Assembly (NCBI RefSeq): GCF_025399895.1
Contig: NZ_JAODUA010000002.1
Location: 620,001-684,000, forward strand
DNA from: Streptomyces sp. ASQP_92
GTDB taxonomy: Bacteria > Actinomycetota > Actinomycetes > Streptomycetales > Streptomycetaceae
Direction: 5' to 3'
DNA length: 64,000 nt
The notes beneath the pieces were generated by a model. The model saw only the letters and a list, made by a program, of their open reading frames with translations, made no database searches and had not been told where the DNA came from. Positions 25,028-35,000 of the stretch are shown piece by piece. A program made the translations under genes and the position numbers. Every line of letters starts with the position of its first letter. The first letter of the stretch is position 1.

Positions 25028-25597
25028 CTATTCCTCCGCCGTTGCCGTGCCGGGCAGATGGACCACCAGCAGGACGATGCCCGCCACCATGAAGTTGCGT
25101 GCTGCCGCGTCGAGACCGTTCCACGACTTGGACTGCCACATCGCGAACCACTCGCCGCCGATGGCCATGAACCCGGCGCCGAACAGCAGCAGCACCATCA
25201 GCAGCCCGCCCGTACTCAACCGCCGGGCCTTCCCGAGGCCGTCGCCGCCCCGCGACCCGCGCAGCCAGGCGACCGCCGCCACTGCGAGCACCAGGGCCGC
25301 CACGGTCTCCCAGATGATGATCAGGACGTACGCGATGTCCTGGAGCGTGCCCGACGTGATGGCGCGCCACATGAGGTCGGGGTCCTTGAACGTGGTGTCC
25401 ATCGCCAGGACGTGCCGGACGAACTGCCGGTTGGTGTCGAAGTCCGTGATGTTGCCGAAGGCGACGAGCGCCATGTACAGCGCGACCGTGGCGGTGAGCA
25501 GGCCTGCGGCGAGCGGCCGTGTCCCGAACCGCGCGCCGCCGCTCGCGGGCCGTACGCCACTCGCCGTTCGTGCCCCGGATCTGAACCTGGAGGTCAT
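25028..25597 (-). CDS. DUF2165-family small membrane protein
   Basis: 189 residues. Four hydrophobic helices (about 28-48, 80-115 in two parts, 128-150, 163-185) fit DUF2165. The diagnostic stretch is FGNITDFDTNRQFVRHVLAMDTTF, seen in the family as NITDY-type sequence. The first 27 residues are basic and Ser/Gly/Ala rich. AAGGAG stands 7 nt before the ATG at 25597. No function is known for the family. It is monocistronic, and the hairpin at 24825-24864 probably ends its message. Confidence 0.82.
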   Translation of the reverse strand: MTSRFRSGARTASGVRPASGGARFGTRPLAAGLLTATVALYMALVAFGNITDFDTNRQFVRHVLAMDTTFKDPDLMWRAITSGTLQDIAYVLIIIWETVAALVLAVAAVAWLRGSRGGDGLGKARRLSTGGLLMVLLLFGAGFMAIGGEWFAMWQSKSWNGLDAAARNFMVAGIVLLVVHLPGTATAEE

Positions 25598-25814
25598 CGC
25601 GGACTCCTTGTCGGACGTGTCGAGTCGAATCCATCGCCGAGCGGACGCACTCGGCGCGCGCCGTTCCACCTGCCCACCATCGTGCCGCGCCCCACTGACA
25701 ATCGGGGCCCCGACCGATCAGCGCGGCCCGACTGGCCAACGGGGCCCGAGTCGAGGAGATCCGCCGCGACTTGATCCCTCGCGGTGGTCCCCTCGGCTCC
25801 GGCCTCGTTCGGGC

Positions 25815-28325
25815 TCAGCCGAGCCGGGTGAGCTTCGAGGTGAACGACGGCTCGGCAAGATCGTCCTTGAGCGCGACCGGGACCTTCACCTCTCCGATGC
25901 CGCCGCCGACGGTCAGCGTGCCGACCTCCGTGCCCGCCTTCGCCGTGTGCGGCAGCTTCTTGCCGCCGTCCGTCAGGGTGATCCCCACCGACGCGCCGGT
26001 CCACACCGGCACGCTCAGGTCCTTCGTCGCGACGACCGGGACCGTGCCGCCCAGGCCGTCCTCGACCCGGCCGACCACGTCTCCCTTCTTCACCACCATC
26101 TCGTCCCGGAGCGCCTTGCCCGCCGCGAGAATCAAGTTCTTGCTGGCCGCGGTCGCGGTCTCGATGATGTTCCGCTTGTGCTGTCCGAACACCGCGCCCA
26201 CGATGAGCTGCTTGCTGCTGCCGACGGTCTTCTCGGCCGCGAAGAGCAGATTGCCGCCCGCCTTGGTCGTGGAACCCGTCTTGATGCCCACGACGCCGTA
26301 CAGCGGCACGAGCTTGTTGAAGTTGCTCTGGGTCCTGGCCGTTTCGACCGTGCCTCCGCCGGACGTCGTCGTCGACGTGTAGGCCGGCAGCTTGGCGATC
26401 TGGCGGAAGACCGGGTCGGCCATGGCGCGCTTGGCCAGCTTCACCTGATCCTCGGCGGTGCTGACCGTGGACTCCACAAGCCCGCTCGCGTCGGTGTACG
26501 TCGTGTTGGTCATGCCGAACTGCCTGGCGGTGTCGTTCATCTTCTTGATGAACGCCTCCTCCGTCGTCGCGTCCCAACGGGCCAGCAGGCGGGCCACGTT
26601 GTTCGCCGAAGGCAGCATGACGGCCTGGAGAGCCTCCAGTTCGGGAAGCCGCTGTCCGGCCTTCACCTCGACGACGGACTCCCTCTCCTTGACGCCATTG
26701 GTGTAGTCGTCCTGCGCCTTCTGGTCGACCGCGACCATGGGCCCCTTCTCGCCGACCTTGAGCGGGTGGTCACGCAGGATGAGGTAGGCGGTCATCACCT
26801 TGGCCACGCTGCCGATGGGAAGCGGACGCATCTCCCCGTACGAGCCCATCCGGCCGAGGCCGTCGATGTCCACCACGGCCTGACCCTCGGTCGGCCAGGG
26901 CAGCGACGGGGCTCCGCCCGCGACCGTGTGGGTCGGCTCTCCGGTGAGCACGAGCTTCGGCGCCGGCAGGGGCCGCAGCGCCTGGACCGTCACCAGGACG
27001 ATGGCGAGCAGCGCGACGAGGGTGCCCCAGATCTTGATCCTGCGCCCGACGGTGCGGGCCACCGTCTCCGGCTTGGGCGGGGTGTTCGTCAGCTGCGCGA
27101 GCAGGTCGAGCGGGGGCGGCGGCCCCCCGGCATCGCCGGTCCCGGACGCGGTCTCGGGTGTGGGGGTGGGCGTGGAGGTCGGCTTGGACGCCACGGCGCC
27201 GGGACCGGCGGGCCGGGTCAGTGCCATGGTGCGGTCGTCGCCCGGGGGCGCGGCGAACTCCCGGGTGGTTTCCGGCTCCCCGAGGACCCGGCCGGGCGCC
27301 TTGGCGGACGACGGGAGGGGAGGGGCCGGTACCGAGCGCCGAGTCGGGGCGGGGTGCGGCAGGTCCGGCTTGAGCGCGACGAACTCACTGGTCTGCTCGG
27401 AGTCCGACTCCTTGCGGCCTGAACGGGCCGCCCACGAAGGGGTGTTGGGCTCCTTCGCGGACTCCTCCGCTGTGCCGGGTGTGACGGCGGGCGCGGCTTC
27501 GGAGCAGGGCGCGGGTGTGGTGGGGGGCGAGGGCTTCGCCGGTGACTCGGAGGCCCGCGTCTTGGGGGTCTGCGGCTTGGGGGCTTCTGCTTTGGAGTCC
27601 CCTGCCTTGGAGTCCCCTGCCTCGGGGTGCTCTCCGCCGGCTTCTTCGTCTTCGTCCGGCTCGCGACGCGTCGGCACGCCGGACGCCTCGGGGTCGGCGT
27701 CAGCGCCAGCGCCAGTGTCGGGAGCGGCTTCGCGTCCGGCGCCGGTAGCGGTGCTGGGGCGGGGCTCGGGGGTGGCGCCCGTAACAGGGTTGGCGACGGC
27801 GCCCGGTTCGGGGTCGACTTCGTCGTCCTCACGGACGTCGTCGCGCAGGGCGGCGGCTTCCTGGTCGGGGCGTGCTGAGTCCTGCGGGGGCGTGGCGGAA
27901 GCGCCGACCAGCGTCTTGTCGGCCCGGTCGGCCCGGTCGGCGTCGTCGGCCGGCTCGGCGCGGCTCCAAGTGGGCTTGGAGCGGCTGGAGTTGGGAGTGG
28001 CGGGCTCGTCCGGTGCGGAGTCCGGTCGCGTCGCGGTGTCCGTCCCTCCGCCCGATGGGGCCTCAGGTCGGCCGGAGTTGGGGGTCTCCTGGGCCTCATA
28101 AGCCCCCTGAGCCTTCTGGGGCTCAGGAGCCTCCTGGGCCCCGGCCTCGTCCGATCGCGCGCCGGATCGGGTCGAGGGGTGCGCAGTTTCGCCCCGCGTC
28201 GACTCCGCCGCTTCACCTTGCGTCGACTCCGCCGCCTCCGTCCCCCTCACCGCGTCGCCGTCCTCGCTCGGTGCGGCCGACGCGCCGGAAACGTCCGCCG
28301 CCTTCGTGCTGTTCTTCTCGTTCAT
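25815..28325 (-). CDS. D-alanyl-D-alanine carboxypeptidase with long cytoplasmic tail
   Basis: 836 residues. A Pro/Ala/Glu/Ser/Thr-rich, probably disordered region fills about 1-425. One membrane helix follows (WGTLVALLAIVLVTVQAL, about 430-450), then the peptidase S11 domain outside the membrane: SxxK as GSVAK near 507, SxN as SANN near 575, KTG as IKTGS near 683, and a C-terminal beta-rich domain. It trims pentapeptide stems of peptidoglycan, as DacA does. The ordinary family length is about 400. The tail contains short repeats such as GDSKAGDSKAEAP, so it may be a target of phosphorylation or protein binding; this is inferred. Confidence 0.9.
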   Translation of the reverse strand: MNEKNSTKAADVSGASAAPSEDGDAVRGTEAAESTQGEAAESTRGETAHPSTRSGARSDEAGAQEAPEPQKAQGAYEAQETPNSGRPEAPSGGGTDTATRPDSAPDEPATPNSSRSKPTWSRAEPADDADRADRADKTLVGASATPPQDSARPDQEAAALRDDVREDDEVDPEPGAVANPVTGATPEPRPSTATGAGREAAPDTGAGADADPEASGVPTRREPDEDEEAGGEHPEAGDSKAGDSKAEAPKPQTPKTRASESPAKPSPPTTPAPCSEAAPAVTPGTAEESAKEPNTPSWAARSGRKESDSEQTSEFVALKPDLPHPAPTRRSVPAPPLPSSAKAPGRVLGEPETTREFAAPPGDDRTMALTRPAGPGAVASKPTSTPTPTPETASGTGDAGGPPPPLDLLAQLTNTPPKPETVARTVGRRIKIWGTLVALLAIVLVTVQALRPLPAPKLVLTGEPTHTVAGGAPSLPWPTEGQAVVDIDGLGRMGSYGEMRPLPIGSVAKVMTAYLILRDHPLKVGEKGPMVAVDQKAQDDYTNGVKERESVVEVKAGQRLPELEALQAVMLPSANNVARLLARWDATTEEAFIKKMNDTARQFGMTNTTYTDASGLVESTVSTAEDQVKLAKRAMADPVFRQIAKLPAYTSTTTSGGGTVETARTQSNFNKLVPLYGVVGIKTGSTTKAGGNLLFAAEKTVGSSKQLIVGAVFGQHKRNIIETATAASKNLILAAGKALRDEMVVKKGDVVGRVEDGLGGTVPVVATKDLSVPVWTGASVGITLTDGGKKLPHTAKAGTEVGTLTVGGGIGEVKVPVALKDDLAEPSFTSKLTRLG

Positions 28326-28623
28326 ACGTGGTGCAGCCCGCCTTGCTGATCTCGCCCTGTGCTCTGCGCTGTCGGCCGCCTAGATGCCAGGAACACCCGG
28401 AGGCGTTCCAGTCGGACAGGCTCTTTTCGGAGGCGGTCCGGATTCGTGGCGTCGGCGAGCCGATCAAACAGCACCACGATCGCATGCCCATGTGACCAAA
28501 TGATGACAAAGACGCCCTGAGAACTGTCATGAACCCGGGCTGTCCGCTGACGCCGGGGCATTGTCAGACCCCCTTCCTATCCTGGCAGGGCAAGATCGAA
28601 CGGGGACTCGTCGGGAGGCAGAC

Positions 28624-30549
28624 GTGCGGATCGAGCGCCATCGAATCGATGAGGCGGCGTTGGCCACGGCGGAGGCCGACTTCGCGGAGCGGATCACCGG
28701 GGACGTGCACCGGATGCAGGAGGACCCCCGGCCCGCCGCGGGCTGGCGCGTGGTGGCCGACACCTTCCTGGACTATCTGGGAGCGCGGTCCGTGCGGCTT
28801 CCCGAGCTCCACGGGAAGGACGCCGAAGCAGCGCTCGGCTCGGCGGCGGCCGCAGCGGTGGGCGCCCTGGAGCTGACCCTGGTTCCGCGGCGGCAGTTCG
28901 GCGTGTTCATCGACTACACCGGGGCCGGCGTGTCGTACGGCGGCGAGTTCGATTCGCCGGAGGAGCGCGAGGGGAAGCCCGAGGCACGGCACGGTCGGAT
29001 CGCCTCCGGCCGGCCCAGCTCCGGCCAGGGGAGCGGGCGGCCCCTCGGTCAGCAGGGGCGGCAGAACGACGACGCCTCCGGCTGGCTGGACGCGCTCCAT
29101 CTGGCCTTCCTCGCTCGCGCCTCGGACCGTGCTGCCGAGGTGTTCATCGAGGCCGCCCCGCCCTGGCGAGGAAACGAGGGGCGGGCGGACGTTGCGCTCG
29201 TCCACGCATTGATGGCCTATGTCTTCGGCCACGAGGAGGGGCCGGACGACTTCTTCTTCCCGGTGCGGCCGGACCACATGTTCGCGGGAAGACCGGACGA
29301 CGTCTTCGCGGGGAGGTCGGACGACATCCTCGCGGTCGGGCCGGTACAAGACGTCGAGAAGTGCGCGCTGATCGACATGGTGGTCGCGACGCTCGGCGAG
29401 GGCGACGACTGGCCCGGTCACCGTGCCGCCCTCAGCACGCTTCGCGCCCTGGCCGCAGGGGACGAGGAGGGCTTTCACCGGCGGCTGGCAACGCAGTTGG
29501 AGCAGTACCGAAGCCGTGTCGGGGCGGGCGACGCCCCGCCGCGCAGCCTGCTGCCGCTCGACGCGCTGGCACTCATGGCGATGGCCCACCGCCGGCAGGG
29601 GTGGGCCACGCGGATCGAGTCCGGATATCTGCCGCGTGCTCTGGTGACCGGGTTCGCGCCGGAGGCGCCGAGGGTGCGGGCCTATGGAAGCGACAAGCGT
29701 GCCGATGCCATGGCCGCGCTCGCCACCGGTCCGCTGGTGGTCGGGCGGCCGGCGCACCCTTTCGCCGTTCAGCGCCTGGATCCGTCGCCGTACGACGACT
29801 GCGCCGCCCACGAGATGGCGCGCTTCCACGACCTTCGCGAGGACCCGAAGGCGCTCGCGAGAGATCTGATGTCGCTGATGTCGGACCAGCGGCAGCGGTT
29901 CCTCGCCCGGGCCGCGCTCGACCCCCAGGGGGTGGATCCGGGCCGGGACGAGGCCTTGGTGCTGGGCGCCGAGGCGGGAGCGGGCGCCCTGCGGGTGGCG
30001 CGGGCGGAGCCGGGCACGGAGGTGGAGGTGACCGTCGGCGGCACGACACGACGGCTGCCCGCCTGGCGCGGCACCTTCCGGCCCAACCCGCACCAGTGGC
30101 AGCAGGCCGTGGCGCTGGCCCTGGTGATCGGTGCGCGGGGCCCGCTCGCCGACTGCGTACTGATCGAGCCCGGGTTCTTCGCGGAGGGCGATCATCCCTC
30201 GCCCGGCGGCGCCTACTGCGCGGCCCTTCACGACTATCTGCGCGGCGTCGACCCCGAACCGGCGATGGACCACGCGCTGCTGATCGCGGACCGGGCGGAC
30301 ACCGGAGGCTTCCTCGCTCCGCCCGCCGCCCTGCTGTCTCAGCTCGTCCAGGGCGACCGGCAGGGCTTCGCCCTCGCGCTGGCCGATGCACTCGAAGAGC
30401 ACCGCGAGCACTACACGGTGGGCGCTCGCGGCAAGGACATGGAGGCGGCGATCAACCTGGATGTACTGGGCCTGGTGTGCCACGCCCACCGTCTGGGCTG
30501 GCCCGTCCCCGTCAGCTCGCCCTATCTCCCGCAGGGGCTGCTCATCTAG
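28624..30549 (+). CDS. Imm49-like immunity-family protein, two-domain
   Basis: 641 residues. The start (VRIERHRIDEAALATAEADFAERI, then RMQEDP and FLDYLGARSVRLP) matches my memory of Streptomyces Imm49 proteins, predicted immunity proteins of polymorphic toxin systems. The end motif appears twice: LLPLDALALMAMAHRRQGW...SGYLPRALV near residues 305-345, and INLDVLGLVCHAHRLGWPV...SPYLPQGLL at the C-terminus, so the protein is an internal duplication. Near residue 215-240 an eight-residue unit (RPDDVFAG-like) is repeated three times. The GTG at 28624 follows GGGAGGC. No toxin gene lies nearby, so immunity is unproven. Confidence 0.65.
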   Translation: MRIERHRIDEAALATAEADFAERITGDVHRMQEDPRPAAGWRVVADTFLDYLGARSVRLPELHGKDAEAALGSAAAAAVGALELTLVPRRQFGVFIDYTGAGVSYGGEFDSPEEREGKPEARHGRIASGRPSSGQGSGRPLGQQGRQNDDASGWLDALHLAFLARASDRAAEVFIEAAPPWRGNEGRADVALVHALMAYVFGHEEGPDDFFFPVRPDHMFAGRPDDVFAGRSDDILAVGPVQDVEKCALIDMVVATLGEGDDWPGHRAALSTLRALAAGDEEGFHRRLATQLEQYRSRVGAGDAPPRSLLPLDALALMAMAHRRQGWATRIESGYLPRALVTGFAPEAPRVRAYGSDKRADAMAALATGPLVVGRPAHPFAVQRLDPSPYDDCAAHEMARFHDLREDPKALARDLMSLMSDQRQRFLARAALDPQGVDPGRDEALVLGAEAGAGALRVARAEPGTEVEVTVGGTTRRLPAWRGTFRPNPHQWQQAVALALVIGARGPLADCVLIEPGFFAEGDHPSPGGAYCAALHDYLRGVDPEPAMDHALLIADRADTGGFLAPPAALLSQLVQGDRQGFALALADALEEHREHYTVGARGKDMEAAINLDVLGLVCHAHRLGWPVPVSSPYLPQGLLI

Positions 30550-30608
30550 CGCCGGCGAAGACCCGGGTCGCAGCGCCGTGCGCCCACGCTCGCGGGCGTG
30601 CGCGACGG

Positions 30609-31613
30609 CTATCCGCGAGAGCGCCCGGACCCCGAGCCGCGCACGATCAGCCGGGTCAGGAGCACGATCGAGCGGGGCGGCGACCGGTCGCCGTCGATGC
30701 GCGAGAACAGGAGGTTGGCGGCCGTGGCGCCGAGCGCGACCGGGTCCTGGCTGACGACGCTGAGCGGCGGGCTGAGCCGGTCGGCCAGCGGGAAGTCGTC
30801 GAACCCGACGAGGGCGATGGGGTCGGGGTGCCCGAGCCCGTCCATCACGCCGATGGTGATGAGGTCATTGGTGGTGAACAGGGCCGTAGGGGGATCGGGG
30901 AGTGCCCGCAGCTCGGCGAGGGCGGCCGCCGCGTCGGACTGGGAGCGCAGTTCATGACGTACGAGGGCCGGATCCTCGGGTATGCCGTGGGCGGCCAGGG
31001 CGTCGCGGTAGCCAGCGTGGCGTTCGCGCTGGGTCCAGATGTCGAACCGGTCGCCGAGGTAGGCGATCCGTGTGTGCCCGTGGCCGAGCAGGTGGCCGAC
31101 GGCCCGCTCGGCGCCGGCCCGGTTGTCGACGGTCACGGTGTCGACGGCAAGTCCCTTGGCGGGCCGGTCGACGCAGACCACACACGTCCCGCCCTCCATC
31201 GGCTGCTTGAGGAAACCGTGACCGCCGTTGGTCGGGACGAGAATGAGGCCGTCCACCTGACGGGCGGTGAACGCGGCTATGACCTCGCGTTCGCGGCGGG
31301 CCTCGTCGTTGGTGGAGCCGACCAGGACCAGGTAGCCGCGCCGATGGGCCTCGTCCTCCACGGAGCGGGCCATCAGTGCGTAGAACGGGTTGGCCAGATC
31401 GTCGACGACGAGCCCGATGGTGGACGTGCGCAGGTCCTTCTGCCGCAGACTGCGGGCGTTGTCATTGCGCTGGTAGCCCAACTGCCGTATCGCCTGCTCG
31501 ACGCGGGCGGCGGTGTCCGGGGAGACGCCGGGTTCGCCCGACACCGCTCGCGAGACGGTCATCGGGCTCACTCCCGCCGCGCGGGCCACGTCCTTCATCG
31601 TCGGGCGCTTCAC
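30609..31613 (-). CDS. LacI-family transcriptional repressor
   Basis: 334 residues from the GTG at 31613. The helix-turn-helix is MKDVARAAGVSPMTVSRAVSG (begins at residue 6), followed by the hinge helix ARSLRQ and a periplasmic-binding-protein-like sensor domain. The start choice is uncertain: GAGGAGG lies only 3 nt before this GTG, and an ATG at 31625 (four codons earlier) has no ribosome site. The gene is divergent from a secreted GH92 mannosidase, with two matching operator-like sites in between. It probably represses that gene until a mannose-derived oligosaccharide binds; this is inferred from position. Confidence 0.92.
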   Translation of the reverse strand: MKRPTMKDVARAAGVSPMTVSRAVSGEPGVSPDTAARVEQAIRQLGYQRNDNARSLRQKDLRTSTIGLVVDDLANPFYALMARSVEDEAHRRGYLVLVGSTNDEARREREVIAAFTARQVDGLILVPTNGGHGFLKQPMEGGTCVVCVDRPAKGLAVDTVTVDNRAGAERAVGHLLGHGHTRIAYLGDRFDIWTQRERHAGYRDALAAHGIPEDPALVRHELRSQSDAAAALAELRALPDPPTALFTTNDLITIGVMDGLGHPDPIALVGFDDFPLADRLSPPLSVVSQDPVALGATAANLLFSRIDGDRSPPRSIVLLTRLIVRGSGSGRSRG

Positions 31614-31748
31614 GAGCCTCCTCATCGACCGGTCCGTGCCCGGGTCCGGCACGGCGACGGGTCGATGATGGCAGACGGATCCCCATGTCAGGCGGGCCGC
31701 GGGGCGCTTGGGACAGCGGGGGCGCGGTAGTCGAGGACGTCGCTGTGA

Positions 31749-31761
31749 ATTGGTAACGTTC
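31749..31761 (+). promoter_or_regulatory. LacI operator-like site 1
   Basis: ATTGGTAACGTTC with the LacI-type central AACGTT. The flanks give the imperfect palindrome GGTAACGTTCCC. It lies 136 bp upstream of the LacI start codon. Confidence 0.65.
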
Positions 31762-31933
31762 CCATGGTGAAGAGTGCGAGCGCGCAAGGAGCTGATGTAC
31801 CGTCAGTAAGGCGACGGCGACCGGGAATTGGGCCCTCCGGCGGCACGCCGCTCGGGCTTCGGATGGGCTGGGGGCCGGAATTCGTTCCCCGCTCTTGACG
31901 GGTGGTCAGGGACACCTCAACAATCCTGAGTTG

Positions 31934-31946
31934 ATTGGTAACGTTC
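31934..31946 (+). promoter_or_regulatory. LacI operator-like site 2
   Basis: An identical 13-bp ATTGGTAACGTTC, 185 bp from site 1 and 79 bp before the GH92 start. Both copies continue N-CATG. Paired sites suggest looping repression. The rest of the 412-bp gap shows no gene. Confidence 0.65.
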
Positions 31947-32025
31947 ACATGCACACCGAGCATCCCCGTCCCGAGGTCGCCCGCCGGACGGCGAGCGGTC
32001 CCTTGCGAGAAGGTGGTCCCCCCTC

Positions 32026-35000
32026 GTGCTCCGCTCCGTGCGTTCCTCCCCATTCCGGATCCGGCCCAGACGCGCCTCCCGATGCCTCGGCGCCTTCAGC
32101 GCCCTGACCCTCTCCGCCCTGGGCGTCGTCGGACTCGTCGACGCGGCGCCCGCCCACGCGGCCGCGCTCGCGCTGACCCAGTACGTCGACCCGTTCATCG
32201 GCACCGACGACAGCAACGCCCCCAACCCGGTGCCGGGCGGCGCCGGGGGCAGCACCTACCCCGGGGCCGTGGTGCCCTTCGGCGGTGTCCAGTTCGGCCC
32301 GGACACCCCCACCGCCTCGCCGTCCGGCTACCGCTACAAGGACACCACCGTCGAGGACTTCAGCCTCACCCACTTCGACGGCGCCGGCTGCGCCAACAAC
32401 GAGGACCTGCCCCTGCTTCCGGTCACCGGAGCACTCGGCGGCTCACCCGGCACCAACTGGACGGGCTACGCCTCCGGCCACACCAAGGCGAACGAGGTCG
32501 CCAGGCCCGGCTACTACAAGACCCGTCTCGATCGCTACGCCACCGACGTGGAGCTCTCCGCCACCACCCGCACCGGCATGGGCAAGCTCACCTACCCCGC
32601 CTCGACCACGTCCCGGCTGCTGATCAACACCGGTCGCAGCGCCACCGGGAACCGCGCCGGATCGGTGCGGGTCAACGGCAACGAGCTGACCGGAAGCGTG
32701 ACCGCCGGCGGGTTCTGCGGGTCGTCCAAGACGTATCAGATCTACTTCGACGTGCGCTTCGACCGGGCGCCGACCGGCTTCGGCACGTGGTCCGGCGGCA
32801 CCGTCAGCGACGGTTCGACCAGCGCGTCCGGCGCCAACACCGGCGCTTACGTCACCTTCGACACCACCAGCAACGCGACCGTCCAGTTCAAGGTCGGTCT
32901 GTCCTATGTGAGTGTCGCGGGCGCCCAGGCCAACGTGACCGCGGAGAACAACGGCTGGGACTTCGGCGCGACGCGCACCGCGGCCGACGACGCGTGGAAC
33001 CGGATGCTCAACCGCCTCCAGGTGGGCGGCGGCAGCGCCGAGGAGCGGCAGAAGTTCTACACCGCCCTCTACCACGTGCTCCAGAGCCCCAACATCTCCA
33101 GCGACGTCAACGGCGATTACCGGGGCTTCGACAACGCCGTGCACCATTCGGACAGGCCCGTCTACCAGAACTACTCCGGGTGGGACATCTACCGCTCCTG
33201 GGCGGCGCTCGTCGCCCTCATGGCGCCCACCGAGGCGAGCGACATCGCCAAGTCGATGGTCCTGGACGGACAGCAGGGCGGGCTCCTGCCCAAGTGGTCC
33301 CAGCAGACCAACGAGGACTTCGTCATGACGGGCGACCCCGGCCCGATCATCGTCAGCAGCCTGTACGCCTTCGGGGCACGCGATTTCGACACCGCGGCCG
33401 CCCTGGCCCTCATGGAGAAGTCGTCCAACGGCGGCACGGCGCAGGGCAGCGCGATCCGTGGACGTCAGTCCACCTACACCAGCCTGCACTACCTCGACGA
33501 CCCCTCCGACTCCCTCGAATACTCGGCCTCCGACTTCGCCGTGGCCCAGTTCGCCAGAACGCTCGGTGACACATCGAGCTACCAGAGCCACATGGGACGC
33601 GCCCAGTGGTGGCGCAACACCTTCAACACCGAGTCGTCCTATGTGCAGCAGCGCAAGAGCGACGGCTCCTGGAGCTGGCCGCTCGACCCGGCGAGCCAGT
33701 CCACCTTCACCGAGGGCAACGCCTCCCAGTACACCTGGATGGTGCCCTACGACTTCTCCGGCCTGATCAACTCCATGGGTGGCGCGCCCACCGCCGTCCA
33801 GCGTCTGGACCACCACTTCACGGAGGTCAACGCCGGTCAGAGCAGGCCCTATTACTACATAGGGAACGAGCCCGAGCACGGGGTTCCATGGGCCTACGAC
33901 TACGCACGCCACCCGGCCGGAGCCTCCGACGCGGTACGCAAGGTGATGGCGGAGTCCTTCACCACCGGCGCCGGGGGACTGCCCGGCAACGACGACCTCG
34001 GCGCGACCTCGGCCTGGTACGTATGGGCCGCGCTCGGGATGTACCCGGCGACGCCCGGCGCCGACACCCTGGCGCTGCACGGACCGCAGTTCCCCTCCAT
34101 CCTGATCCAGCGCGCGGCCGGGAACATCACCATCAACAGCTCCGGCAGCGGCCCCTATGTGCAGTCGCTCGGCGTCAACGGCGCGGCCACCGGCCACAGT
34201 TATCTCCGCTACCCCGATGTCGCGGCCGGTGCGACCCTCACCTACACCATGGGCGCCACGCCCAGCACGACCTGGGGCACCGGCGCCTCGGACGTGCCGC
34301 CGTCGTTCCAGGACGGCGCGAGCCCGGTGCCCGCCGCCCCGGACCTCGGCACCGACCTCGCGCTCGGCAAGCCGGTCACCGGGTCGACGCCCTGCGCCGC
34401 GGCGGAGTCCGCCGACAAGGCCGTGGACGGCTCGCTGACCCACAACAGCAAGTGGTGCTCGGCCGACGCGAACCCCTCACTCCAGGTCGATCTGGGGTCC
34501 GCCCGGAACGTGTCCTCCTTCGTCGTCAAGCACGCGGGGCTCGGCGGCGAGAACACCGCCTGGAACACCGGCGCCTTCCAGATCCAGACCAGCACCGACG
34601 GCGCCACCTGGACCACGGCGGCGACCGTCACCGGCTCCCGATCCAGCCGGACCTACCATCCCGTGGCGGCCCGCCCGGCCCGCCAGGTACGCCTCGTCGT
34701 GACCAGCCCCTCCAACACCGGCGGCGGCGACGCGGCCCGCGTCTACGAGCTGGAGGTGTACGGGCCGGGCGCGGGCAGCCGGGACCTCGCGATCGGACAG
34801 CCGACCACGGGCTCCGCCCCCTGCACCGCCACGGAGAGCCCCGACAAGGCGGTCAACGGAAGCGTCACCGGCGGCACGAGTGACAAATGGTGCTCCAAGG
34901 CGTCCGGCACCAAGACCCTCCAGGTCGATCTGGGCGCCTCACATCCGCTCACCTCGATCACGGTGCGCCACGCGGGCGCCGGCGGTGAGAGCGCGGACTG

